The notes under the pieces were generated by a model, which searched no databases, had not been told where the DNA came from, and was given only the letters and a program-made list of their open reading frames with translations. From Steromphala cineraria (Eukaryota; Mollusca; Gastropoda; Trochida; Trochidae), in assembly GCA_916613615.1 (NCBI GenBank), contig OU744732.1, positions 59,471,227-59,535,226 of the forward strand: 64,000 nucleotides of DNA. The letters are read 5' to 3'. The stretch's first letter is position 1, and the number at the start of each line of letters is the position of its first letter. Below are positions 12,483-24,800 of the stretch, one piece after another. A program made the position numbers and the translations under genes.

Positions 12483-12895
12483 TCAAATTAAAACTATCTG
12501 TAATGTATACGTCCTATACGTCCTACGTTACGTCTTGCCACTTACATGTACCTACTAGGTCCGTGTCGAGCATGTCCGGTAATCAACCAATGAATCAAGA
12601 ACTGACTCAACTCTTAGAATCAGACATTCTAGTTAAAACTAGCTGTTTGAATCGGACAATCTAATTACAACTAGCTGAACTGTTTATGTGTCATTTGTCT
12701 ACATCAAATCTTGACATTTATATTGTGTGCAAAAGTCAATGTAAATCCTAAAGATGCCCTATTCAAAGAGATCAGCCAAAACTGTTTTCATTTGTTGATT
12801 TCCGGGCATGCTCGACAAGGACCTAGTGGGTAAGTGGCTAGACCTAACGTAGGTATTTTCGGACGTAAACATTACAGCTAGTTTTAACTAGATTG
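12479..12895. mobile_element. fold-back element with about 110-bp inverted arms
   Basis: Left arm 12479-12592 and right arm 12789-12895 are inverted copies. Matching words include TTAAAACTATCTGTAATGT against the complement of ACATTACAGCTAGTTTTAA, CCTACGTT/AACGTAGG, and GTCGAGCATG/CATGCTCGAC. The 196-base centre contains further CTAGTT/AACTAG inversions. No coding capacity. Confidence 0.8.
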
Positions 12896-13723
12896 GTTGC
12901 GAATCTGACTGAAGGAGTCGTCAGACAGAATCTTTAGACACTTATCAAACGTGTACATGTACAGTTGACACAGATGGGGAAACTGTGCAGTATCTGGTAT
13001 AATATTCTGACCCGTTCATTTTCTGCACCTCACGTATAAACGGGAAATTGAATATTTCATTTCATCACAAGTCATATTCTCTTTATTCACATAAATGGGA
13101 CCATTATTGGATTTGTCAACTTTAAAGGAAACTATCTTCCAAGCGGAAAATGGAAAGCGGAAACAGAGAGTCAAAAGGGGCCGCTAATATAGTGCAATAA
13201 TCGTTCAATGATGAACCAATTTTTGAGAAGTTTAAGTTAATGGAGAGTTCCTCGAACAATACCCTCTAGATAATGATGTCCATTATGATTTGACAAAAAG
13301 CTTAAGATATTAAAGAGGATACTGATATGCAATTAATGTAAAATCATTGTCACAACCTGAAAAGTGCCTATAGTGTTGTTTGTATCCTATCAAACAGTGG
13401 GTAATAACCATCATTATTGTGAAACGATATATTTAGAAAATTGAAAACAATTATCAGCTATTGCTATTCATGGATATCTTTACATTTCTTTTAATCAGTT
13501 ATTAACAACAGTAATTTACATTTGATAGACGAATGCCTAAATGTTACAGTAGGGTAACGCATTCAGTTCACAGAAAGTATATATCAATACTTCAAATTGA
13601 ACAATGCGTCTACCTGATAATTATACCTGATTACAATGTCACTATATGAATATGAAACATTTATATGCATAGCAATTTCAACACTCTGTCAATCTGACAT
13701 TGTACAAAATAAAGCACGATGTT
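12896..13723. other. spacer without recognisable features
   Basis: AT-rich sequence between the fold-back element and MITE copy 4. No frame, repeat or RNA gene seen. Confidence 0.5.
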
Positions 13724-14088
13724 TTCAAAGGGGCAGTAGCATGTTTTTTGATAATCTTATATTTTAAAATGTTCACTGAAAATTGTATGTTAATTCTAAA
13801 TGTGTCATTTTGATAGTGTCATAAATCTCATTACACAAACCAATCATCCATAATCAGAGGACAAAGTATGAAGATTCACATAAAATCCATTGGCGGCCAT
13901 TTGTGTGAACACCTTTAATTAATTGTGTGTAAGAAAAAGGAATCGGATGGCTAAACTTAACATTATATTTTTTGAATTATGACTGTTCCATTTAGTTTAA
14001 ATACGTTGTCTATCAATTGAAACCATTAATTTTAATTTTCCTGACATCACCTTATATTCCCCCTAAAATCGTGCTACTGCCCCTTTAA
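13724..14088 (+). mobile_element. family-1 MITE copy 4, between the SLC5 copies
   Basis: Left end AAAGGGGCAGTAGCATG, right end GTGCTACTGCCCCTTTAA. The left flank is TTCAA, not TTAA, so the target duplication has either decayed or is not strictly TTAA. Confidence 0.85.
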
Positions 14089-14884
14089 TGTTTACATATA
14101 ACTATTCATAGTTTTATTACATCTTGGTTTCTCTATTACCATCAAGCAATGCACTGATTAATTTTGCCGTTAGCAAACATCTCAATTCACGAAAATTCGA
14201 TAAGTCAATTAAATGACTTTAACTGTATCTGTTCAGGCAATAATGCAACCATCTGTGACGATCATCAATGTTTGTCTTAGCGTAAGAAACATAAGTTGTA
14301 ATACCTGACGGTTATAAACTGTTCGATACATTGTTGTTTTGTAGAGGCCCCATGGAAGAAAGCCCCCTTTCTATTTGAACACACTACAAACCATGAACTG
14401 ATTGTGAAATGCCTGTTTATTTCACTGAAACTGTATATCATTATTGCTGTGACTTTAAAAACATGTATTGAATATACTCTGAAATATATCATAAACAGAA
14501 TAATATCGAGAAAGTATAATGTAAAAGTCATTGATTTATTATTTCTACTATCACATATACAAACAAAATAAATGCAATTACAGGAAAGGAATGATAAACG
14601 TCTGTTGGTTAACAATCCCGCATTAAAAATACTTTTTTGAAGATTATCAACCAAAAGATCATCGAGTTTTACATATGTTTTATCTGACCCAATCAGTACA
14701 AATCCTAATCATTTCGTCTATAAAAGGGAAATGCTATGTAAATGCATTTTTGACGTCAAAAGCAACTGAAACATATAGATTATGAAATTAATACAATCAT
14801 TAATTTAAGTAAATTAACTGCATAAATTGATATATTCCCAAATAACTTTATAAGAATGTACAATCTAAGACGTTCATACAATGT
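14089..14884. other. spacer between MITE copy 4 and SINE
   Basis: AT-rich. A 125-codon minus frame (14277-14654) is present but shows only Ile/Phe/Tyr-rich content expected of AT-rich DNA. No feature supported. Confidence 0.45.
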
Positions 14885-15228
14885 ATTTATTACCATGTTC
14901 CAATGGTCACAATCAGATAGTTGCAGATCTGTTTAATAATAATGAACATTTTAAGCCTCATTGGCTGTACATTATCACCCTGAAAGAATTGTACTTTCAA
15001 AGCCGCTACTAAGCGCTTCGCGCGACCACATAGGTCCGTATTTCCCGTATTCAGGTACCCAATTATACAGCTGGGTAGACTGAGGGCAATGTGGATGAAG
15101 TGCCTTGCCCAAGGACACAACACGGTGTAAAGCCCAGGTCACAAATCTTTGGTGTCTCCACCTGGATTCGAACCCGGGTCTTTGGCGTGATAGGCCAGCA
15201 CGCTAACCACTACACCACCGCGCTCCAC
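14885..15228 (-). mobile_element. tRNA-headed SINE
   Basis: On the minus strand, a tRNA-like head at 15228-15151 carries an A-box-like TGGTGTAGTGGTTAGCGTG and the B box GGTTCGAATCC. A body follows with GGACACAAC...-type words (TGTCCTTGGGCAAGGCACTT), TACCCAGCTGTA, TGGGTACCTGAA and GGTCGCGCGAAGCGCTT. A second copy in opposite orientation is at 38100-38372, which confirms the body as part of the element. The 3' limit near 14885 is approximate. Confidence 0.85.
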
Positions 15229-15337
15229 AGGGATAAGATGGCAAAGTTTGTAAATTATGATAAGATGATATCTTCAGTTGTTTTTCACTGAAAAACATTT
15301 TGAAATGTTGGTTAACAAAGAAAATAATCTGCGTTTA

Positions 15338-15743
15338 TCATATGATTAAGGGTGAGATACTCTGTTCAATCAATTAAATAAACCCTCTATCTGGTTACAG
15401 TTGCGATAAACTTAATCAGTTTCCTGAGTGGCTATAAGGATTATCACCACTCGAGTGACGCCAAGTTAAACAGTTTGACGTCATAAAGCAATGGTCTGAC
15501 GTATTTTAATATACCGCCACACAGGCGGCAACGGATCTTTTAAATCGACCATAGCCCTTATGGGCGTATTTGGAAGAATTTCATCATATAATAAACATAA
15601 ATATGCCAATTCTTGTTTGTCTTATCCTGTCACGTAGAAAACATTAATATTTTCATTTGTGGCTGCGCCATTCGTGAAATTATAAACCTTCTTTCTCACT
15701 CTATGATAACATGTCACGAAAAGACAGATATCCTCTTTATAAG
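15338..15743 (+). mobile_element. family-3 palindromic element, decayed copy
   Basis: Runs from GGGTGAGATACTCTGTTC to AAGACAGATATCCTCT and matches, in reverse, the element at 44112-44565. Shared words: AAACCCTCTATCTGGTTACA, ATCACCACTCGAGTGACG, CAATGGTCTGACGT, TTTCATCATATAATAAA, GTGGCTGCGCCATTCGTGAA. Its end-palindrome is eroded. Lies about 130 bases beyond the stop codon of copy B and may contribute its 3' UTR. Confidence 0.75.
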
Positions 15744-15868
15744 TATTACCAGGAGATGGTAAGGACTGAAATATGATAAAGTATTAAAGCATAACACTTA
15801 ATTTCAAAAATTGAAGATTGAGGTCGATTGTTCATTGAAAAAATTAAACTACAATGCTCTGAACTTCT

Positions 15869-18800
15869 TTAAGTTTTAATTTCCTCTTTCTTCTTGAATG
15901 ATACAATATAAACCTGACTTGGATCAACACTGTTCTTGTTTGATGTACTGTCTGCAGAGACTGTTAGTTCCATCTTGATATTTTCATGTACTTTGCTTAA
16001 AGAAGCCTGAAAAGAAAAATGGTCTTCATTACTAAATCTAGATCTAATATAACATTTCTGGATATATGAACAGATCACACCGACACAGAACATAAACCAC
16101 CCAACAAAAGGAAAAAACAGATACTGAAATAAACTATTGATATGGAATAAATGTCATTACTAACAAATAAAGATTAAATCAGCTAGCTCATAGGCACGAC
16201 AGTTTGGGTAGTTAAGTTTTGTGATTTGATATACGTAATAGAGTGCATTCTTTTATTCAAAATGCTTTAGCCCTGTTTGTTAGGAGATTCAACATATTTT
16301 GTTCATGTACTTTTTCAGAAGCGCCCAACAACCATGACAAATTACAGATTCTTGTGGAATCTTAATTGCGATGATTGGTGGTCTTTCGGATTTGAAGATA
16401 TGGATTCTAGAAAGCAAAAACTTTTTGTTTCAATATTATTGTATGTTCACTGAATATATTAGTATGATCTTAATTGGGTTTCATAATTGTAATGCATCTA
16501 CTTACTTCTAGTTTGATATATCGTTGTACTATCATTATTCATTATATATTTAGGTAACACATAATTATTTAGCAGAACCAGTTATATCATCCTATTTTAG
16601 GTTTATACCAAGGATCCTAAGGAACTTTTTGTTATTTGAATACTTTGAATAATTTGAAAGAAACAGATTTAGTATTATCTTTATAAGTTAATCCCATTAT
16701 TAAGCAGATATAGAAAGTGTCACCTTATTATCTTCAAACTCCTGGTTACATCTAAGGATTCTCCTGACAGATGGAGGCAAACAACAGAAGAGTCTGTCAA
16801 ACAGTGGAATCAGGTACTTGCTGTCTATGTCTCCTACACTGTTCATACCTGGAAGAAAGTATAAGGCAATGATGAAACACTGTCATATCATCTTCCATGC
16901 ACTGACAAATGTGTTTGTTTACTCCGACTATTCTTAAATAGAGAAACGGCAGATGATTTAGGTACCACATTTGAGGCCAGGGATAAGTTTGGATTTATTT
17001 TCAATCTTCTGGTTTTCCAGCGTTAAAAATCCTCATTTGATAATGAGCTGTAAATCATGTAAAATGTTAGCGTCAATGACTGTTTCAACTTACTGTCAAA
17101 CAGATAGAAACAATCGACCTAAGAACGTACTGCAGTGTCAGAAAATGTACAATAAAATAATTCAATATACTATTTTTTTTACCCTTTTCCACTATTCCAA
17201 GCACATGATTTAAAAAAAACCCTGTTTAGCCACCTTGCATTTCTTTAGGATATCGGAAAATAAACGACCAGTAATTACTATAAGCTAAGGTAGATTTTGC
17301 AGAGAATCTAAATTCCTAGAAACATTCATTGGTAAGAAGAATCCACAAAGAAAAGGCTGTATTTAATCAACTGACAGATGTACAGTCAATGCTGACATAT
17401 CATATCCTAACCAATCAGACCATTTCGGTTATGGTGATTATTTGTCAAAAGATAGTAATATTTTATTACTGAGAGAGAAAAACACCTTTCACCAAAAGCA
17501 AAGTTTAGTGCTTTTGCATATGCACGTATTTTGTTGTAAGTTTGGTCAAGTGTTAACCAACATAGAAGTAAAAAGAACACAAAGAAAATTAACATTCCCC
17601 GTAAAATTGGTCTTCATATATCTCCCATCATTTGCCTAAATCAAAATACAAAATTATAGAACAGGGGCAAAAAGGCAAAAACATTACATGCTCCATCAAA
17701 GTAGTGATACCATGAAGTTCACACACTCATACAAAGTCCAAAAACACGGATCAAGGCCAATAATTCGATGGTAATTATTGCATGCGTCTGATTTTAGAAC
17801 TCAATCAAGGTATTGATGCCATGAAGACAAACTTTGGTTTTTCTTTCATAAATAATTTCTGGGAAAAGCTGTTCCTTGGACGGACGGACACATGGACACT
17901 GGAACCTAAAATATTATCCCCCTACCCCTTCACGGCCGGGAACGATAATACAAGTTACAATGTACGTGTAATGTAACCTTACGACAATAGAACCTAGTAA
18001 GACCAGACTGTCTACATGACTTTTTCCATGCAAAGCAAACCTATCAATTTCCTTAAAAAGTTTTGTGTACAATATTTCGATTTCAAGCCAATAAATCATA
18101 TCTCAAGTAACTGTCTTTTCAGGACAGCTTGACATGTACCTGTAAAAGCACTGACAATCAGACCAACAATGATGACAGTTGATGTCCCGATTGCTGGGTA
18201 CCACAGGTAGGACATTGTGTACAGAGCTGACAGTCCTGAACTGAAAACATGAATGTGAAATAATAAATTAGATAAAGCAACATGATGAAGACAAACTGTC
18301 CTTACCCATATATATTGACGCTAAAGGTTAGTTATTTCACTGAAACTAGCAGCGCAGTATGGTACTACTGCAAGATTGATAGATTGGGTGGTAGAATTTA
18401 GCTACCAGCGTATTTATCAAATGATCCGAGATTTTTCTTACTTTTATTTTTCCTATTCATCATAGACCCGAAAGAAGCATTTGCCGACACCTAAAAACCT
18501 TTTCTTTTTAGGAAACCGATTATCATTTGAAATATTCTAATATTTCTTTCAATGAATTTGAAAACAATGATTAGATTGTTTAAGGTTTATACGAAGTCAC
18601 ATAATTCTTGAAGGATCACATGCACTTTTTAAAGAAAACAATGTAACTATAGAATCAGATACTTACATCTCTGGTATATCTGTAGTTCCAGGAACTGTTG
18701 TTGTTGTGGACATTGAAGAATTAAAGATACTGCAATTGTACATAGGAAACTTCATATCAGATGGAATCCCAATTACAGAGTAAGCGCCAATACCGAGCCA

Positions 18801-21800
18801 CATTGGGAAAGCGAGACCTAGAATACCTCCAACAACTGCACCCTGTGGGAATGTAAAATTATATTGTTTTGGTTTAAACTGTTAGATATTCCCAAATTTT
18901 ACAATATTGTATTAAGTATGTCGTTTTCTACTAACAATATAAGTAGTTAATGTTTCGTGTACACATTAATCTAGTTATTTCAAGTATCTCTTAGATTTTC
19001 ATTAAAAATTTTTTATTCCTATTGACGTACAAAGACCTCTAGGCACTAATCTGTATAATACGCATTGAAATCAACGAATAAAACTATCCCAAATCCAAAA
19101 TGACAAAATGATGAAATTTGCTTAAGAAATAAGCATTTAAAGTCATAATCGATTTAAAGAGACAATACTAAAACTATAAGCCATTGATGTAAAAGACAGA
19201 TGAATTTAAGCGTTTTGGGTAATTGTTCCCGGTGTTGAACTGTTCCTGTGAGTTAATACTATGGTCTCCACATTTTAAGAGAAGTTACATGACATAAATG
19301 CTATTCCTGATAAAAGAAAACACAGATAGATATGATCATTTACTTAAAGCTAAGAACAATCACTGCAAAACTCACAATCCAGTTAGCCCAAGGGAAGAGT
19401 GCCCCAAGGAGAAACAGTCCAAGAACAGGCCCACTTGCCGCACCAGTAAAACTAAGAGATACCTGTACACGTCGTTAAAACGAACTTTACTGTAAAATGT
19501 GTCATCTTTACAACTACTTAAAACAAGGTTATTAACTAATCATGTGATAAGTATTAATCCTGTTTTGAAAACTTTGTTAGGGCTGAAGAAAATGCGCGAT
19601 AAACACGTTTCTTACAAGAACCCGTACACCCTTTAAAAACAACGTTTCAAATTTACCATTTTCACTTCATATTTTTTTAATAAAAAAGAATTGCATTTAA
19701 ATCTCGACTCACATTTTTTATTAGAATTAGATTGACCAGGGAGTCCTTGTCTTGAGGGAGATAACTTTGAGGCTTAATTATATTCGAAACTGTGTTGTTT
19801 ATTATGAATAGAAATAAAAAGAGCCACATGACCACTTTTTATCTGAACCAATTTACATGTAAATCTTGATGATGTCTGTAAGTAGCACAGATGCTTTAGT
19901 TTCCTTCTACATGAAACGGTTAACACACAGATAATGTCAATTGCCTTGGAGCAGTCAGGAACAACGGATTTTATGCTTTTGGACATTTAGATTTCGAAAA
20001 CTATATCCAGGTTAAAACTATGGATAAAGGATGCCATGTTACCAAATGATAATTTTGGTATATTCAAACTTTACCTGTAATATAGTTCCTCCTAAGTTTC
20101 GCACCAAGAATGCTACTCCAATACCCAAGGCTCCAAAAATTACCACTGAAAAGAATAATGAAATGATGCAATTATTTCTGCTATATTTATCTTATCGACG
20201 TGTATCAGAATCAGGACTCAGATATTGTCACTTTACTTAGTATATTTTATTTCACAGTTAAGCTACACTATGTATTTTATTGTTTATAACTAATACTCAA
20301 TGGTCACTTTAACAAAGCTAGATTTCGTGACCTCTAGGACGTCTTCAAAAGGTTATAAAACAATCCACTAGAAATCTGTTAGTTTGTGTGATAAACACGT
20401 ATTTATACCAATAAACTTTGCAACAAATGCTTTCTGTGCTTCTGAAAGTCTGTTCTCAAGGGAAGGTTTCAGCAAATCCTCCCAAATGTTGGCCGACAAC
20501 CCGTTAAGTGATGACGATACTGAACTGCAATATAGAAAACTCAGCAAAACCTTGTTCTAAAACATTATAAGCTTTTATCATTTGAAAACCGCAAATCAAT
20601 TAACAGCGTATTTATATTTGTGCATGGAAAAACATCATTGCAATTAATATCTTGTAAAGGGCAAGTAACACAGTCTTATTGAATAACTTGAAATAAATGA
20701 TCAAATTTGTATCATAAGTCATAAGTAACTTTACTTACAGGTCCATTTTCAAAATGTAGTGAGTGAGTTATTGTTTAACGCCGCTTGGACAATATTTCAG
20801 CCATTAGCGGCGTGTCAAAATGTAGTGTAGTCAATATTTTAAAAAGTAATATACTGTTGTTTTTTTTGCAAAGTTTTGTGACCAACCTAGAGCAAATCGG
20901 ACACAAAATTTTTAAGTAGGAGGCAGAGATCCAAAAAAGTGAACTGAAACGGCAGCATCTGCATGTCGTCATGAAGGCTAATCAAGTGTTGCCATCTCCC
21001 AATTCCGTTTCCTTAAAAAATGTTAGAAAGCCGTATTGTCGCGCACGACTAGATTTTCTTTTCTTTTCTCCATATCAGGTACTCGTAGATACCCATAGCG
21101 GTAACTAAAACGCGGTCTAAATCCTGCACTGTTAATAATGACATTACCGAAAGCGGGTTCGTTTAATGTTTCTGCAAGTTTGCAGAGGGTACTGCACTCC
21201 TGTCGATGAAAATAAGTATTTCGTGTTATTTAAAACATGTAAATATGCAATCAGCGTTTAGACGCATGATATTTCTACCGAGTGAATTATTTCTTTTATC
21301 AATAGCTAAATTTCATCACGAACCATGTGAATATGACGATGCATTTTTAAACCAATTTTGGGCAACGCAAAATTATTGGCGTGTTTTTAATCACTCGTAA
21401 ATGAAAAGACACCAAGACGAAGAATACCTGAGGGCACCACTGAACAGACAAGCCACAAAGAGCCCAGGAAGACCCGGGTACGCCAACACCTCCATCACAA
21501 AGTAGGGCATCAGCTGTAATACAGGAACAACTTCTTTAGAGCTCTGAATGTTTACATCTTTATCATTTTTCATTTTATGATGACAAACATTAAATAAAGC
21601 CTATAAAAATGTTAAGAATGAGTAACATCGTTATGGTGTATTTCAAAATGATGTAACCAACCATCAGCGAAACGAGGGTTTTGGCCCTATGAGTATCAGT
21701 AATTGTACCAGGATTGTAATTTGTGTTTGGAACTTACCTGATTTGGGTTGTTAACATACTTAGCAGAGAGTGGATCGCATCCTTTTTGTGCATAATAAGC

Positions 21801-24800
21801 AAATAATGTGACGCCACATAGGAAAACCACTGTCATCAATAAAATGACTCCGATGATGTTTATCATTACCGTCCTGTAGAAAGAAAAATAGTATGTTGTT
21901 ATAAAAAATGCATAAGATAGGTGGTCTTAGTAAATGTAGTTTATAGCAATTCTATAGACCAGTGGTATTATTCAAGAATGTTGAAATAAATGGAACAAGT
22001 AAGCATTATTTGCAACAGGCCAACTGTGACAGATTTATTTGGACTTTGGTTTCGTATGTATAAAAAACTGCCTTAATGAAATATCAATACTTATATAAAC
22101 GATATACACTTACTGTTTAGCTTTCCTCAGCGTCGGTAATGCACAATATCTCTGCACACTTGCTTGGCTGACACCATATATGGATGTCCACATTATCATT
22201 CCACCAATCACAAGTGACCAGAATGTATGGCGAACCAAAGGATTTGGATTGAAACTGAAATTTGAAGTACGCGATTAACAAAAAACATAATAATAACAAG
22301 AAATTGATACTTAGAATATAACCTGAACATTGTCCTTTGGGTGTCTTAAGCTAAAAGTGCCTAATCAGTGAATGCATGTAATTGAAATTAAAGGGGCAGT
22401 AGCAGAATCTAAGGTGATGTCAGGAAAAGGAAAATTAATGTTTCCAATTGAAAGACAATGTATTTAAACAAGGTGGAGCAGTTCAAATATATAATTTAAA
22501 GTATACCCATGCAATTTCTTTTTCTTACACAAAATGAATTAAAGGTGTTTACACAAAATGGCCGCCAATGGATTTTAAGTGAATCATCATACTTTGTCCT
22601 CTGACTATGGATAAATAGTTTGTGTAATAAGATTTTTGACACTATCAAAAACATACAATAAGCATTAACGTACAATTATCAGTGAAAAATTATGTAAAAT
22701 TATAAAAAACCTGCTACTTCCCCTTTAAAGCTCACATCCTGTTTTAAAATCCTGACTGAAATAATTAGCTATTCATGTTATCGAATACACAATTGAGAGA
22801 GATAATCCTTTAACTGTAGATATCGATTATTTCACTTTATTTTCATGTTTATCAAAACGTATAAGCAGATTTCACATGGTATTCAAAATCCGTCATCTGA
22901 ACGATGAAGGCGTCGGATAACCATTTCGAAATTAGAAGTACCTACTCAAAGAAGTCTATTCTTTTCCATTCATCATTCAGCCTCCACACCTCTCCAATGC
23001 CTCCAACAGAAAGTGATCCCTGAAAGGTTCAAGGTTTCTAGAGAGCATTGTTAGTGTTTCAGAATTTCAGGAAGAGTTTAAAAGGTTTTATTATCAAATT
23101 AAATATTCCTAGGGTATTAAACATGATATATATACAATTATTTTTATTCACAAATATAGCATATAAGGCAATATGTTTCATTAATGCTAACAGTGGCATA
23201 TAAATAAAACAATTCAAGAGAAGAAAGGTATTCTAAATATGATTATGAGTGAGATTTTCAACCAGTGCCGATCATCATAGGTGGCATTACATTATATTAA
23301 TTGAAAATGCCACTTTCAGATTCATAGGATTATCCTAAAGAAGACCATGTTGTATTATATTTGAGACATATATGTCGATAGAAAGAGATATATTATGATT
23401 AAGTATTTTACTATGTAAGCATACTAAGCATACTCCAAAGATGGTATATTTAAGATCAGAAAATGCTTCAAATCATGCCAAACTCAAAGAAAACTATCAA
23501 ATTCACCTGAATAAGAACTGCAAGCAATCCTGCAAAAAGAACGGATCCTTGAAATACGTCCGTCCAAACTACTGCCTTCATACCTCCCTGAAACAAAAAT
23601 ACACTCTTTGATAAAAATCAAATGATAATAAAATTAAGAAATTAATTAATTTAATAATAAGAAAATACGAATTAAGTTGAAATAGATATCAAAGCATTAG
23701 TTCAGATACTGTTTGTGTAGACGGACGTCTTTGAAGATTATACCTCGATAAACCTCATGCTGTTTATTCTTTATGATATCAAAGGAATACATGTTAAGAA
23801 TTAAAACGAAGATTGTTTCAACATTTAACAATATACGTGAACACAAACTGCCTATTTAAAAATTAAGTATCACTAATTATAAGAGAAGTTTACGTTATGC
23901 GTTTAAAGTCATATATTTATGTCATACAGCTATTGACTTTTCATGGTTCAAAATACCACAACATAGCATTGGTTTGATTGTTTGTGATGTGAAAGAAATG
24001 GTCTCATTTTCATATCTTAAACATAGACTTTGATTTTGTAAAGCTTTGAATAGGTGCTTCGTATGAACCAGATATGATAGTTTTCTGGAGAGAGATCCGA
24101 CAACCATTACACCATCCCTAATTGAGTTTATTTAATCGTTTTGGATTAGTTGTAATAAATACACATTTACATACCAAAGCAGTATAAAACGTTGCAACAA
24201 CACCAACGATAATAATGCTTGCCCATGTTGGAAAACCTGTAACTGAAACCAAATATACATTATAATGGAACTCACTTTTAAACTGTGAAGTGTAAATTAA
24301 AATACAAATAAATGGCATCACGCCATTACATGATTGATAGGTCATGGACAGGTATCAAAATAAATAACTTCAATAAAGACAAACAATATCTTTGAAATAA
24401 GGTTGAGATAATGACCTACAGCCGAGTGGTTATCGGAATATAACCTTCAAGCGACAGCGAGAAGGTTATATCCGATAGCCACGAGGATGTGGTCATTATC
24501 TCACATACACCACATGGCTTTACCAATTTGCATTTTAACAAAAGTAGATCATCATACAAATATTTAGCTATTTGATTGTTGTCGTTTTGGGGTACAACTT
24601 ACATCCACTCCACTTCTAAACATTTCATTTGCACAATACGCGGATTTCACCTGCAGATTGAGCATGTCATGGCGAAATTGTCAATCAGACAAATCTGAGC
24701 AAGAAGCAATCTGTTTTTAGTTGTTTCGACTTATTAAAAACACCAAAATTCTACACTGAACTGAAATAAAAAAAATGTGAATACAATTTGTCAAAAACGT

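Noticed and set aside
14277..14654. 125-codon minus-strand frame
   Set aside because: AT-driven Ile/Phe/Tyr composition, no domain, no transcript signals.
15151..15228. Functional tRNA gene on the minus strand
   Set aside because: A and B boxes are present but the arms do not close into a clean cloverleaf, and the body continues as a SINE that recurs at 38100-38372.
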